Below, piece after piece: positions 27,058 to 35,606 of a DNA stretch of 64,000 bases. The notes under the pieces were generated by a model, which had not been told where the DNA came from, made no database searches, and saw nothing but the letters and a program-made list of their open reading frames with translations. Numbering within the stretch: position 1 is the stretch's first letter; every line of letters starts with the position of its first letter. The DNA is from Nostoc sp. CHAB 5836 (GTDB taxonomy: Bacteria > Cyanobacteriota > Cyanobacteriia > Cyanobacteriales > Nostocaceae), in assembly GCF_020829445.1 (NCBI RefSeq), contig NZ_JAIVFV010000009.1, positions 1 to 64,000 of the forward strand, read 5' to 3'. The position numbers and the translations under genes were made by a program.

Positions 27058-27480
27058 TTAGGGTAAAACAACAGAGGTTTCTTTACCATTGTTGTTTGCA
27101 CTATTCAAGGTTGTAGCTGTACTCTCAGATGGGGATTGGGTATTGCTCGAACGGCGTAATAATTTCTTGCGTGGCTTCCCTCCCGCCTGGATATATTCCA
27201 AACTGTCTTTGCCATAATGGGTTACCACACTCATTAACATCTTTTCAGAGTAGCTGCGCAATTCTTCTTCAATTAGAGAGAGGCGACCTGCCATTTCATC
27301 CAGGCTAGAGAGTAAAGTGTTGTAGGTAGATAGTTGGGTTTGCAAGGTTTGGATGTGGCCGTCGTAGTCTGTCAAACTTAATCCGTTGCCAAATTCTAGC
27401 GTCGGGCTAATTGATCGCATTCCTGCAATTCGACGGAGAGCCTTTTCTAGAGTGGGTGAACTGCGTTTTAGTCGTGCCAT
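27058..27480 (-). CDS. conserved hypothetical coiled-coil protein
   Basis: 140 residues, no recognised family. A basic N-terminus (MARLKRSSPTLEKALRRIAG) precedes a helical coiled-coil stretch (about 45-90; heptad-like LQTQLSTYNTLLSSLDEMAGRL), a short segment HYGKDSLEYIQAGG, a basic KPRKKLLRR patch, and a Ser/Thr/Asn-rich, probably disordered tail. This composition suggests a DNA-associated or scaffolding protein, but that is a guess. It is convergent with trpB and has a possible ribosome site AGGAG about 10 bases upstream of its start. Confidence 0.7.
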   Translation of the reverse strand: MARLKRSSPTLEKALRRIAGMRSISPTLEFGNGLSLTDYDGHIQTLQTQLSTYNTLLSSLDEMAGRLSLIEEELRSYSEKMLMSVVTHYGKDSLEYIQAGGKPRKKLLRRSSNTQSPSESTATTLNSANNNGKETSVVLP

Positions 27481-27663
27481 GAAATGCGCTCCTGAAGGAA
27501 GTTATAGGATTACTGTATGTACTGTAGCCAATGCAACAATAAACTTCTGTGAGAGATAATTCGGAAAAATTAAAGCAAATTAAAATCGACCTGATTATTT
27601 TTAAGGGATTATACTGAAATATTTATTCAAAATGTCAAAAAAATTACATTAAATCAACAACAG

Positions 27664-27895
27664 ATACTTCCAAGTCATGTTGAGGTAGTTTGAAATCGTG
27701 TTGAAGTACTTCCAAGTCATGTTCAGGTACTTTCAAATCGTGTTGAAGTACTTCCAAGTCATGTTCAGGTACTTTCAAATCGTGTTAGAGTACTTCCAAG
27801 TCATGTTGAGGTACTTTCAAGTCGTGTTAGAGTACTTCCAAGTCATGTTGAGGTACTTTCAAATCGTGTTAGAGTACTTCCAAGTCATGTTGAAG
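27664..27895. repeat. 21-bp tandem repeat, 11 units
   Basis: Two alternating 21-bp variants, around TACTTCCAAGTCATGTTG and TACTTTCAAATCGTGTTA, give a 42-bp higher-order period across 232 bp. The units have no gaps. One frame is open and would give repeated YFQVMLR/YFQIVLE heptads, but it has no credible start and runs into repeat DNA, so I call it non-coding. Confidence 0.85.
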
Positions 27896-28252
27896 TTAAG
27901 AATATTCGTAGGTTGGGGAGCCACTGCGCCCTTGCGGGTTCCCCGACTTGTTCGCTTTTAGCGTTCCCGCAGGGTAGCACGTGGCGTTTGAGGAACGAAA
28001 CCCAACATTTTCTTTCTCTTTGTTGGGTAACGCTTACGCTCAACCCAACCTAGACATTTTTATTTTTAGTCTTAACCGAACCGTATTGACCCCCTTCCTG
28101 TTAAGCCGTAGGCTTGACAGGAAGGGGGTCAGTGTTATTCTTAACTAAGTTTGGGGGTTTAAGTCCCCTGGCTCTAAAGGCAGAACCTACCTTTGATTTC
28201 GTCACTCTTGGGATGTAGGTCGTTTTTTCAAAAATCAAATAGGAATTTTATA
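27896..28252. repeat. GTTGGGTT-type repeat and strong hairpin
   Basis: 27905-28060 matches 31885-32040 closely (GTAGGTTGGGGAGCCACTGC; GGCGTTTGAGGAACGAAACC). It is followed by a 21-bp-arm hairpin at 28087-28131 (TGACCCCCTTCCTGT and its complement), then TTTTTCAAAAATCAAATAGG, a phrase shared with 38990 and 39100. Confidence 0.65.
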
Positions 28253-28376
28253 TAAGTAAGTTGGCGCGAAAAAATCAAACTATGTTACGAAACATAAATA
28301 GGCTTAAAATCTTTACTAATGACCAATGACAAATGACAGCCTTAGCCAGTTAGCTTTAATTGCGCCGACTTACTTA
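28253..28376. mobile_element. MITE family 1, copy C
   Basis: 124 bp, the cleanest copy: ends TAAGTAAGTTGGCGC and GCGCCGACTTACTTA are 14/15 complementary. A TA lies just outside the AGTAAG/CTTACT core at both ends, consistent with a TA target duplication. It lies 46 bp downstream of the glycosyltransferase gene. Confidence 0.8.
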
Positions 28377-28422
28377 CTCGTTGAGATTCTGTGCTTGATT
28401 CTCTGCTCGTGTCAGTAGTTTG

Positions 28423-29277
28423 CTATTTTGTGAAATCATTTGAGAAGCCACCTAAGCGATAAAGTAATGTAGGTTTTGAGGTGCAAGCCGTCGGAACAGC
28501 CAGTTTTTTCAAATCGCGCAGCAGCTTGTCGTCTTCGCCGGAATGCAGCTGATGCTTTCCCGATGGCTCATCCTCGTTGAATTGTATTAGAGAAAATAAC
28601 TCTCGATCAAACAGCCATTCCCCCATATCAACCATGCCATAGTCTTGCTCGCCAACATTTAGTGTTGGGCGATCGCGGATAATCGAATCATTTGGGTTCA
28701 TAACTCCGTGTTGGCAGTAGATAGAGAACATCTGCTCAGATAGAGATCCCGGAGGTAGCCAGGGATAGCGATTTGGAATCACAAACTTACCGTCATGATT
28801 TATCAACTTACGCCAGCTATGAACAGCAAGAAAACCAGTCTTTTGGATCAAATCTATCAGCGTTGAGATATGGTCTTTTTCCCAAAGATTATCATCATCC
28901 AAAAAGCAAAAAAACCGTGTATTCACAAGACTATAAGCAATGTTTCGTAGTCGCGCCACTCGGTGGTAGGGATTACTGTTTTGATTTAACCTTGTATTGC
29001 CGACTGTGAGCTTGATGTGTGGGGGAGTTGGCAAATTTATGGGAAGCTTTTGACAATTGTCTCCGATTACCAAGAGTCTAATTGTCCCCGTAAAATCCTG
29101 CTGATAAACGCTCTCCATCGCCTGCTCTAATTGGGGACGACCAAGGGTGACAATGACTACAGATATACGACTTGAGGCATCCTGCAAACAATTTGGCAGT
29201 GTCTCTGGCTCATCCGACCATGCACCAGTTTGAAACTCAAAACTCTCCTGCGGCGAAAGATTCAATTCAGGTTTCAT
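28423..29277 (-). CDS. GT2-like glycosyltransferase
   Basis: 284 residues from M at 29277, which has an AGAAGG ribosome site; an upstream in-frame start at 29334 lacks one. The GT-A fold core is visible: ISVVIVTLGRPQLEQAMESV, a DDD metal motif in FCFLDDDNLWEKDH, and a later acidic GEDDKLLRDL. Acceptor and donor are unknown. It stands alone between MITE copies and shares no operon with its neighbours, as expected for a mobile accessory glycan gene. A hydrophobic anchor is absent, so it is probably cytoplasmic. Confidence 0.8.
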   Translation of the reverse strand: MKPELNLSPQESFEFQTGAWSDEPETLPNCLQDASSRISVVIVTLGRPQLEQAMESVYQQDFTGTIRLLVIGDNCQKLPINLPTPPHIKLTVGNTRLNQNSNPYHRVARLRNIAYSLVNTRFFCFLDDDNLWEKDHISTLIDLIQKTGFLAVHSWRKLINHDGKFVIPNRYPWLPPGSLSEQMFSIYCQHGVMNPNDSIIRDRPTLNVGEQDYGMVDMGEWLFDRELFSLIQFNEDEPSGKHQLHSGEDDKLLRDLKKLAVPTACTSKPTLLYRLGGFSNDFTK

Positions 29278-29351
29278 CTTTGAACCTTCTATTTCTCTTT
29301 TTAATGCCAGTTTACAACAGGTTTGATTTTTCACAAATGATTTAGGACTGC

Positions 29352-29400
29352 TAAGTAAGTCGGTGAGAATAAATCAAACTAGGTTAAGTAATATAAAAAA
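29352..29400. repeat. MITE family 1, left-end fragment
   Basis: TAAGTAAGTCGGTGAGAATA plus a degenerate body (AATCAAACTAGGTTA). No right end follows; GTACGTCTCGTAGAGAGGGC-type palindromic repeat DNA begins nearby (29417-29480). Confidence 0.5.
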
Positions 29401-29545
29401 TCTTGATATTAGTTTGTAGTGAACGCGAGTACGTCTCGTAGAGAGGGCTACCCTACGGGAACGCTTCGCGAACAGCCCTCAAATGAGGACTAAAGTCCTT
29501 ATTACAAACCTTTAATTATTTACCCCGTTCTACTTATAGAAAAAT

Positions 29546-31087
29546 CTAAAATTCTAATTTCCCTGGAATACTTCTAAATTCTCCTCTATAGATTTGAAAA
29601 TCTAATTCCTTTTCAATATCATTCCAATATTTGGTGCGTGGACGTGGTAACGAATCAGCAAGCGCAGCGCAAATACTGTTATAGTTTGTTCTCCAAAATG
29701 GAATTTGTCTTAGGGATTCTACTTTTTCATCAAAATCCGCTAAAACTGGAATGTTACCTCCTTTAGCAAGAAAGAATTGAATATTCGGATCAGTGGTTAA
29801 GGCAAGTATCACTTTTACTGCATATTCCCTTAATTTAAGTTGAGCAGGATAGCGAGGTAGGGCAAGACACCATGCTCCCATAACAGGGGCTTTCGACAAC
29901 CTTTGAAACTCAATTTCAGTAAGAGCTAGTGGATTCTTGCTAAGAGCATAAGTAATCCATCCAGGCCAAGCAAGAGCAGTAGCGATGTTAGAAGATCTTG
30001 CTAACAAGGAGGAATGAAGATCTGAATAATCCAGCCTGCAAGTAAAATCGTATAGCCAAGAGCGTGCTTGATTTGCAGTATTCAAATCAATTCTGACTGG
30101 ATCATCAACGGCTCTATCTCCATCTTCATGACCTAAGGCACGTAGTATTTCCCAAAAGGCTACGACAAAATTACCATTGCCATCGTCACGAACAACTAAG
30201 GGAAGAAATTCCGCACTTAAAATAGCAGAATAGGAGTTCTTGTTAATAGAGTTTGTACTTTGAACAATAGAATAAAAATCTTCCATCATCCGCAGATTAA
30301 GATGTAGCAACTCTCGATTAAGCAGGTTACTTCCTGTTCTCTCTGATAGTTTATTTGCTACATCGCATCGATGAATTAATAATTGCACATTCCCTAAAAT
30401 AGGAACCGCAACTATTTGATCTTCATATACACAAACAGAGCGAAATGATTCAAGGAATACCTTACCAAATAAAGCTTTACTGTTCAACCCAAATTCTGTT
30501 AAGTAGCTATCCAATGGTTCAATGTTATTCAAGTAAGCTGGAATCCAAGGATCATCTAGCATAATGATGTCGTAGAGTTCTGGCTTTTGAAATTTTTTTC
30601 TAGCTTCCTCATTTGCTAATTCAATAATGGTGAAATTTAGTTGAGAAAATGATTTCGGCAGAAAAGCATTAATAATATTCTCAAAATCCTTGAGGAGATC
30701 AGATATTAGCCTTGATGTTTCAGATGACAATCCGATTTTCAACTCTATACTAGATGGAATTACTGGATAAATGTTATTAGAATTATTAATATGTACGTCT
30801 GGTTCCTTATTTGATGAACTCCACTCCTCTGGATTAATGATATCCCTTGGGGTTAAATCTAAGACTCTAGCAATCTTTTCAATCGTCTCTAATTGCACTC
30901 TACGCCCCCAGCGCGGGTTAAACAGCCGCTTCACCCCATCGGTAGCTAAACCTGCCTCATTTGCCAGAGTCTCATAAGAAAATCCCTTGGAAAACCTTCT
31001 TTCTTGAAGTTTTCTAAGTCCGTCTGGACTTGCTATATACCCACGTTGCCTTGACTGTTTACCCTTTGTGCTTTCTGATTCAGTCAT
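29546..31087 (-). CDS. XRE-type HTH fused to solute-binding-protein-like domain
   Basis: 513 residues from M at 31087; an upstream start at 31189 would add residues outside any domain. N-terminal lambda-repressor-like HTH (about 18-82; LANEAGLATDGVKRLFNPRW, RVQLETIEKIARVLDLTP). After a linker, residues about 120-500 read like a type-1 ABC solute-binding protein: ELYDIIMLDDPWIPAYL near 200, EPLDSYLTEFG, a central Trp-rich GWITYALSKN, and late NIQFFLAKGGNIPVL. There is no signal peptide, so the binding domain would sense a ligand in the cytoplasm and control DNA binding directly. No transporter gene adjoins. Ligand and target are unknown. Confidence 0.75.
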   Translation of the reverse strand: MTESESTKGKQSRQRGYIASPDGLRKLQERRFSKGFSYETLANEAGLATDGVKRLFNPRWGRRVQLETIEKIARVLDLTPRDIINPEEWSSSNKEPDVHINNSNNIYPVIPSSIELKIGLSSETSRLISDLLKDFENIINAFLPKSFSQLNFTIIELANEEARKKFQKPELYDIIMLDDPWIPAYLNNIEPLDSYLTEFGLNSKALFGKVFLESFRSVCVYEDQIVAVPILGNVQLLIHRCDVANKLSERTGSNLLNRELLHLNLRMMEDFYSIVQSTNSINKNSYSAILSAEFLPLVVRDDGNGNFVVAFWEILRALGHEDGDRAVDDPVRIDLNTANQARSWLYDFTCRLDYSDLHSSLLARSSNIATALAWPGWITYALSKNPLALTEIEFQRLSKAPVMGAWCLALPRYPAQLKLREYAVKVILALTTDPNIQFFLAKGGNIPVLADFDEKVESLRQIPFWRTNYNSICAALADSLPRPRTKYWNDIEKELDFQIYRGEFRSIPGKLEF

Positions 31088-31189
31088 TGGTAGTAAGTAA
31101 AGTGACCGAGAACTGTCTTTACTATAATGGTTGCTGGCGAACAAGATCCATCCACAAGTTTTAGCCTCTCTTAAAGACCCACACATCAA

Positions 31190-31379
31190 AAGTAGTGCAG
31201 CAGATATTGCTCAGGCATTAAGCCGGATTTCTCACAAGACTTTAGGAAATCGAGGTCAAAAACTGCGAAGTGGATAAATGCAGATAGTTGTTTTTAAGCT
31301 ATTTGCACTTAACTGCTCTTATCTTCTCTGGTTTGAATGAATTAGCTCCTATAAACTCAAATCATTAGGTAGCGTTCAC
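31190..31379. other. spacer without recognised features
   Basis: Divergent upstream region of the HTH fusion gene. I see no clear repeat or promoter; MITE copy D follows directly. Confidence 0.35.
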
Positions 31380-31510
31380 TAAGTAGAGCGACGCAAATAA
31401 AGCTAACTAGCTAAGGCTGTCATTTGTCATTTGTCCTTCGTCATTTATAAGGGTTTAAGGTGTATTTACGTTTCGTAATATAGTTTGGTTTATTTTTGCC
31501 GACTTACTTA
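31380..31510. mobile_element. MITE family 1, copy D (inverted)
   Basis: 131 bp, opposite orientation: ends TAAGTAGAGCGACGC and GCCGACTTACTTA, with internal CATTTGT/CCTTCGT heptamers. It ends 30 bp before the small membrane protein gene. Confidence 0.75.
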
Positions 31511-31540
31511 GATTCATCTCTCAACATCAGAAGAAGAACT

Positions 31541-31780
31541 ATGAAAACCAATTTATCAAACAACAATAATCTACTGTTCAACTTGGCGTGTAAAGGACTC
31601 AAGTACTTTCTACTGACTCTACTTGGCTTTACGATCGCCTACATTATGTCTACAATTTTCGGCGTCGTTCCCATTATCGAGATACTACTGAGTGGAAGTT
31701 TGTGGCAATGGCTTCTGCGGATAGCAGTTTTCATCTTTTGTCTGTTTGCGATCGCCATCATTTTTGAGTCTTCGCGTTAA
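31541..31780 (+). CDS. small two-helix membrane protein
   Basis: 79 residues from the ATG at 31541, preceded by AGAAGAAG. An open frame extending upstream only translates the MITE. Two hydrophobic helices (about 20-45, YFLLTLLGFTIAYIMSTIFG; about 52-74, LWQWLLRIAVFIFCLFAIAI) follow an Asn-rich N-terminus. Family not recognised. It could be a genuine small membrane protein or a chance product of AT-rich DNA; the ribosome site and the two clean helices favour the former. Confidence 0.5.
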   Translation: MKTNLSNNNNLLFNLACKGLKYFLLTLLGFTIAYIMSTIFGVVPIIEILLSGSLWQWLLRIAVFIFCLFAIAIIFESSR

Positions 31781-32191
31781 CCGAAAGTTGGTAAAACGGA
31801 AAAAACTCAGCCTGCTGTATCCAGACGCAAGTCGCCAAATCAGCGCAGATATAAGGCAATACGCTTGGGTTAGCGTCAAAAACCTTGTATTGCGTAGGTT
31901 GGGGAGCCACTGCGCCCTTGCGGTTCCCCGACTTGTTCGCTTTTAGCGTTCCCGCAGGGTAGCACGTGGCGTTTGAGGAACGAAACCCAACATTTCACGG
32001 GGTTTGTTGGGTAACACTAAAGTTCAACCCAACCTACAATTATCCACAAAGCCAAGCGTATTGAGATATAAGGGTGTGCGATCGCGGGAATATCGGTGTT
32101 GCTGAATAAAGGCAAGTCCCAAAATTCACACTGAGTCAAACTGCTAAATTGAAAAAACCCCGTTGCTGGAATGTCAGTAACGGGTTTTACA
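31781..32191. other. repeat-rich spacer
   Basis: Second long copy of the GTTGGGTT repeat (31885-32065), ending with CAATTATCCACAAAGCCAAG, which is also present inverted near 14380. A short hairpin CCCCGTTGCTGGAATGTCAG with downstream CAGTAACGGG (about 32158-32184) lies just after the stop of the two-gene operon and may be its terminator. Confidence 0.5.
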
Positions 32192-32371
32192 TTAACTAGC
32201 TTGATTAATACGCCGTTTTAACTCAGCCTCTAATTGTTCTGGAGTGCTGACCACTACCCCCGGTTTCGCTCTCATGATGCTGAGGTAATGCTGAAATGCC
32301 TCCTCATCCTGGGGGTTTGAGATCACATATTGTCTTAATTCTTGCTCATTAAGAGTTAAATAGTCTGTCAT
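32192..32371 (-). CDS. short conserved protein, DUF6887-like
   Basis: 59 residues starting MTDYLTLNEQELRQYV and containing DEEAFQHYLSIMRAKPG and EQLEAELKRRINQ. The opening TDYLTLxEQELRxYV is what I remember of a cyanobacterial family (DUF6887) encoded beside DUF6888 genes. Function unknown. Its start overlaps the stop of the upstream gene in ATGA, so the two are translationally coupled. The tight coupling of two tiny genes resembles a toxin-antitoxin layout, but nothing else supports that. Confidence 0.65.
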   Translation of the reverse strand: MTDYLTLNEQELRQYVISNPQDEEAFQHYLSIMRAKPGVVVSTPEQLEAELKRRINQAS

Positions 32372-32544
32372 CGGATAATGTTCTCCCCATTACTAAGAAT
32401 TTCTACTTGGATGGTTTCACCTATCAAAATCACGATTCGGCTTGTCCTCTCATCAAATCTAACCAATGCGATATCTCTAAACAAATTACTAGCCCGAACG
32501 CAAAAGTCAAAGAATGCTTTAAGTTGCTCGATGGTCGGTTCCAT
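32368..32544 (-). CDS. short conserved protein, DUF6888-like
   Basis: 58 residues starting MEPTIEQLKAFFDFCVRASN and continuing LFRDIALVRFDERTSRIVI with a short beta-rich end. It resembles the DUF6888 family as I remember it. First gene of a two-gene leftward operon (4-bp overlap with the next). The gene is too short for common ORF cut-offs. No function is known. Confidence 0.65.
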   Translation of the reverse strand: MEPTIEQLKAFFDFCVRASNLFRDIALVRFDERTSRIVILIGETIQVEILSNGENIIR

Positions 32545-32692
32545 ACCTCTTACTATTGAATAAAATTAAATCGGTTTATTCGTGACAAGTTAGAATAACA
32601 TTGCTTTTGTCAATTATAAATTCCGCTGAAAAGACTGATAGCGATCGCACAAACGCACTAAAATTTAAGAACCTATGATGATGGGTACTAAC

Positions 32693-32917
32693 ATGGTATC
32701 GATCCCAATTACTTTGGAACAACTCATTACGGCAGTACAACAGTTGCAGCCAGACGAACGAGCAAAAGTCGCTAGAGCCTTGATTCAAATAGATTTACGT
32801 TCAGATTTGACGGCTTTAATTCAAGAACTTTATGCCGAACCCCCCGTGAATGAGATTACAGACGATGAAATCAGGGCTGAAATTAAAGCTGTGCGTCAGC
32901 AATCCCAGCAGGTCTGA
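32693..32917 (+). CDS. antitoxin of a PIN-type toxin-antitoxin pair
   Basis: 74 residues from MVSIPITLEQLITAVQQL; an in-frame start at 32675 would add six residues. The helical protein with LQPDERAKVARALI, a DLRSDLTALIQELYAEPP segment and an acidic/basic tail ITDDEIRAEIKAVRQQ is typical of small cyanobacterial antitoxins encoded in front of PIN-domain toxins. Its stop TGA overlaps the ATG of the PIN reading frame at 32917. With the toxin broken, this antitoxin is now an orphan. Confidence 0.7.
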   Translation: MVSIPITLEQLITAVQQLQPDERAKVARALIQIDLRSDLTALIQELYAEPPVNEITDDEIRAEIKAVRQQSQQV

Positions 32918-33268
32918 TGTTGCGAGTGGTCATCGACACCAACATTTGGAGAGAGCATTTTGCTCAAAGGGCGAGTTACATTGCCGATTTTGGCAGCATT
33001 TAATGAGGATAAATTCCAGTTGGTAATGAGTCAACCTCTCATGGAAGAACTCCATCTTGTTTGGAATCGCCCCCGTTTAAGACAGCAAATTGACTCTAGT
33101 CAGGCGATTCGCCTAGAACAACAATTGCAGTACCGCGCCTTATGGGTTGAGTTGAAAACTGTTCCGCCTAATTGTCGAGATCCCAAAGATTTGCCTGTGT
33201 TGGCTACAGCGATTGATGCCCCATGCCCAATTCCCTACTCAATTCAACGGCTCCATAATGGCTCTTAA
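32917..33268 (+). pseudogene. PIN-domain toxin, frameshifted and truncated
   Basis: The frame begins MLRVVIDTNIW, the classic PIN start with its first catalytic Asp, but soon ends in a stop near 33001. The rest of the domain (LLKGRVTLPILAAF, LVMSQPLMEELHLVWNRPRL, NCRDPKDLPVLATAIDA with the late Asp residues) is in the next frame. Removing one base within GGAGAGAG (32948-32955) restores NIWESILLKGR. The expected C-terminal strand after AIDA is replaced by sequence that runs into the convergent beta-helix gene. A sequencing error could mimic the frameshift but not the truncation. Confidence 0.8.
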
Positions 33269-35065
33269 ACCTTTGCTAGAGAGTGTTTTGAGCATTTCTT
33301 TGGCGTTATATTCACTGCTAAACACTCCTGCTTGCATAACTCTTTGACCTTCCCAAACTGTGGGAAACGCACCAGGAGCAAGAAATCGCACTAAATCTTG
33401 ATCCCGATCAGTTGCTAGTGTAACTACTACGCGATAAAGTACACCCAATTGTGTCCCAGAGTTACCCCCATAGGGTATACTTGCAGAACTTGTTTGCATA
33501 TTACGAGTATTATCAATGGGGATATTCTGATCCAAAACTGGTAATTGCTGCTGTGTTTGATCCCTCATACTTGGAACTGGTGGCTGTGCCATTGAATTGG
33601 ATGGGTACTGGGGAGCAGTAAACTCAATCGTATTAGGATCAATCCGCACATAATTCAACTGTGGTGTATCAGGAGGCTGTGCTGGACTGGAAGTTGCAAT
33701 TTGAGTGTCAGTTGGTATTTGTCTACCCGACAAGCTGCTAGGAGTAGGAAAACCGGCAACTTTAGAGGTGGCTTGTTGTTGATTGGATATGGGCGCGGAA
33801 AGTGGTATATTAGCCGGCAATAATGGCAGCAGTTGACTGTTTAATTGTCCAGGAATCCCATTATTTGGTGAAATGCTGTTGCTGGTTTGCCCATTGGTAG
33901 TTTCAGAAACTCCAGGAGCCGAGAAGGTGATTTCACCGTTTGCTGGTATTTCTTGTAATACCTTGTTGGGGACTGGAGCGGGTTGAGAAGTTTGGGTTAC
34001 TAGTGCTGTTGTACCGTTGATATCTACCTTGCCAGTGATGCGATCGCTGACAAGATTGTTACCAGCAGCAGATATCACCTGTTTAGCAGCGCTGGCGTTA
34101 ATGTCGTAGCGAGCATTATTTTGAAATTGATTACCCCCAGGTTCGGATGCACTACCCAAATCTGGCATTGCTTGAGCGATCGCTACTAAACCGTCTTCTT
34201 TATTATCTTGAATAATATTATTCCGTAAAATCGGGCGGGCATTTGCTTGCACCACAATTCCCGTTCTATTGTTCTGAATTTGATTGCTTACGACTATCGG
34301 AGCGGCATTTTGGGCAATATTGATGCCAAAACCCGTTTGGTGAAAGACATTTTCCTGAATTTGCGGACTGGAGTTACCAGCAATTGTGATGCCATTAGCT
34401 CCATTGCGATCGAAGTAATTCTTGCTAATGGTGGGTGCAGCATTACCACTAATGGAAATACCATCTTGGGTACTGCCAGTAAATGTATTTTCTCTGACGA
34501 CTAGGTTGCTAGATTCAATCCATAAACCGTAACCACGACCATTGGGGTTGGTCACCGTCACCCCAGACAGCCCTCCTTGGTTTGCTCCAACAATGGCGAC
34601 GTTTTGACCGCCAAAGCTGCGGCTCAGGTAATCACCACCTCCCTGAATGATAATGTCCTTACCTTGATTGCTAGGGTTGCCTTGAATTGAAACCCCCGGT
34701 TTCAGCATTAAGGGGAAAACCTCTCCTGTCTCAGCATTATAAGTGCCCGTGGAGAGGATAATTACAGTATTGGCCTGAGCTAATCGCAACGCTTGGGTAA
34801 TCGTTTTCACAGGAGTGGATTCGCTACCATTACCTGTGCTGTCATCACCAACATTTGGGTTGACAAACAGTACATTAACCTGAGAAATTGTTTTCTCACC
34901 CAGAGGTGCTGAATCTGGTATCAATGGAATCTGAGCGATCGCACTGCCAAGGCTACTACCTAGGAACGTCATACTTGCCGCCCCCATGCCGACAGTTAAA
35001 GATAATACTGAAAACCTAAACAATAAAAGCCTTGCTGATTCCAGAAACTTAAGCTTTGCAAGCAT
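33239..35065 (-). CDS. secreted right-handed beta-helix protein, SPOR-like end
   Basis: 608 residues from M at 35065 (18 further upstream residues are possible). Signal sequence about 1-45 (LLLFRFSVLSLTVGMGAAS), then a DUF1565/pectate-lyase-like beta-helix (about 60-330) with repeated NxISGNAAPTISKNYF-type rungs, a Pro/Ser/Gln-rich disordered linker (about 350-510), and a C-terminal domain RVVVTLATDRDQDLVRFLAP ... QAGVFSSEYNAKEMLKTLSSKGL resembling a SPOR peptidoglycan-binding repeat. It is likely in the periplasm or cell wall; ligand unknown. The 3' end overlaps the toxin remnant by 30 bp. Confidence 0.8.
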   Translation of the reverse strand: MLAKLKFLESARLLLFRFSVLSLTVGMGAASMTFLGSSLGSAIAQIPLIPDSAPLGEKTISQVNVLFVNPNVGDDSTGNGSESTPVKTITQALRLAQANTVIILSTGTYNAETGEVFPLMLKPGVSIQGNPSNQGKDIIIQGGGDYLSRSFGGQNVAIVGANQGGLSGVTVTNPNGRGYGLWIESSNLVVRENTFTGSTQDGISISGNAAPTISKNYFDRNGANGITIAGNSSPQIQENVFHQTGFGINIAQNAAPIVVSNQIQNNRTGIVVQANARPILRNNIIQDNKEDGLVAIAQAMPDLGSASEPGGNQFQNNARYDINASAAKQVISAAGNNLVSDRITGKVDINGTTALVTQTSQPAPVPNKVLQEIPANGEITFSAPGVSETTNGQTSNSISPNNGIPGQLNSQLLPLLPANIPLSAPISNQQQATSKVAGFPTPSSLSGRQIPTDTQIATSSPAQPPDTPQLNYVRIDPNTIEFTAPQYPSNSMAQPPVPSMRDQTQQQLPVLDQNIPIDNTRNMQTSSASIPYGGNSGTQLGVLYRVVVTLATDRDQDLVRFLAPGAFPTVWEGQRVMQAGVFSSEYNAKEMLKTLSSKGLRAIMEPLN

Positions 35066-35606
35066 AATATCTACTCTACGGTACGTAGTAAGCACAGGAC
35101 AAAAAATCATATCTAACACAATTACTTACAAGTAACAATAAATTCTTAGAGGTTGTTTGAAAAGTGGCTGATTGTAACTTTAGGCACTTGCTGATTACCC
35201 CTGACCCACGCCAGTTAGACTTTTCAAACAATCCCTGAGAGTATTATGTCGATAATATTACTCACATATTGACCCATTGGCGATATTTAATACATAGTAA
35301 TAAATGATATTAAACATCTCCAGAAATTAATTACGCGTTGGTCAAAATCTTTGGTAGGCACAATTCGTGAATTGTGCCTACGTCAATTGGGCGAAATTAA
35401 ATATGCGTTATCCAGAACCCTTGTAGAGACGTAGCAGTGCTACGTCAAAACAATTCTTTTTCACTAATCTTAGTGCTAAACTGTAGCCTCAAACTACCCT
35501 GATCACTGCCTATAAGAACATGGGATAATTGACCGTAACTCTGACTACTACATTTTTTTGGGTAGATTTAGTAAAAATTGAGTAAAAAAAAGCAAATTAA
35601 TTAACT
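35066..35606. other. divergent spacer, beta-helix gene/thiE
   Basis: Contains an element with inverted ends GGTTGTTTGAAAAGT and ACTTTTCAAACAATCC (35151-35237), a perfect 13-bp hairpin (35354-35381, GTAGGCACAATTC), and an inverted copy of the GTAGAGACGTAGCAGTG repeat (about 35400-35450). I looked for a TPP riboswitch (CTGAGA with a downstream CCTGATCTGG-like block) before thiE and did not find one. Confidence 0.5.
35354..35381. repeat. perfect 13-bp hairpin
   Basis: GTAGGCACAATTC and its exact complement with a 2-base loop. No T tract. It is likely a dispersed palindrome. Confidence 0.5.

Noticed and set aside
27664-27895. Possible CRISPR array
   Set aside because: Units are contiguous with no unique spacers, and no cas genes are present.
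27698-27961. Heptad-repeat protein encoded by the 21-bp array
   Set aside because: Starts at a TTG within the array and ends in another repeat family; no ribosome site.
35450-35606. TPP riboswitch before thiE
   Set aside because: The conserved CTGAGA and CCTGATCTGG-like blocks are missing.
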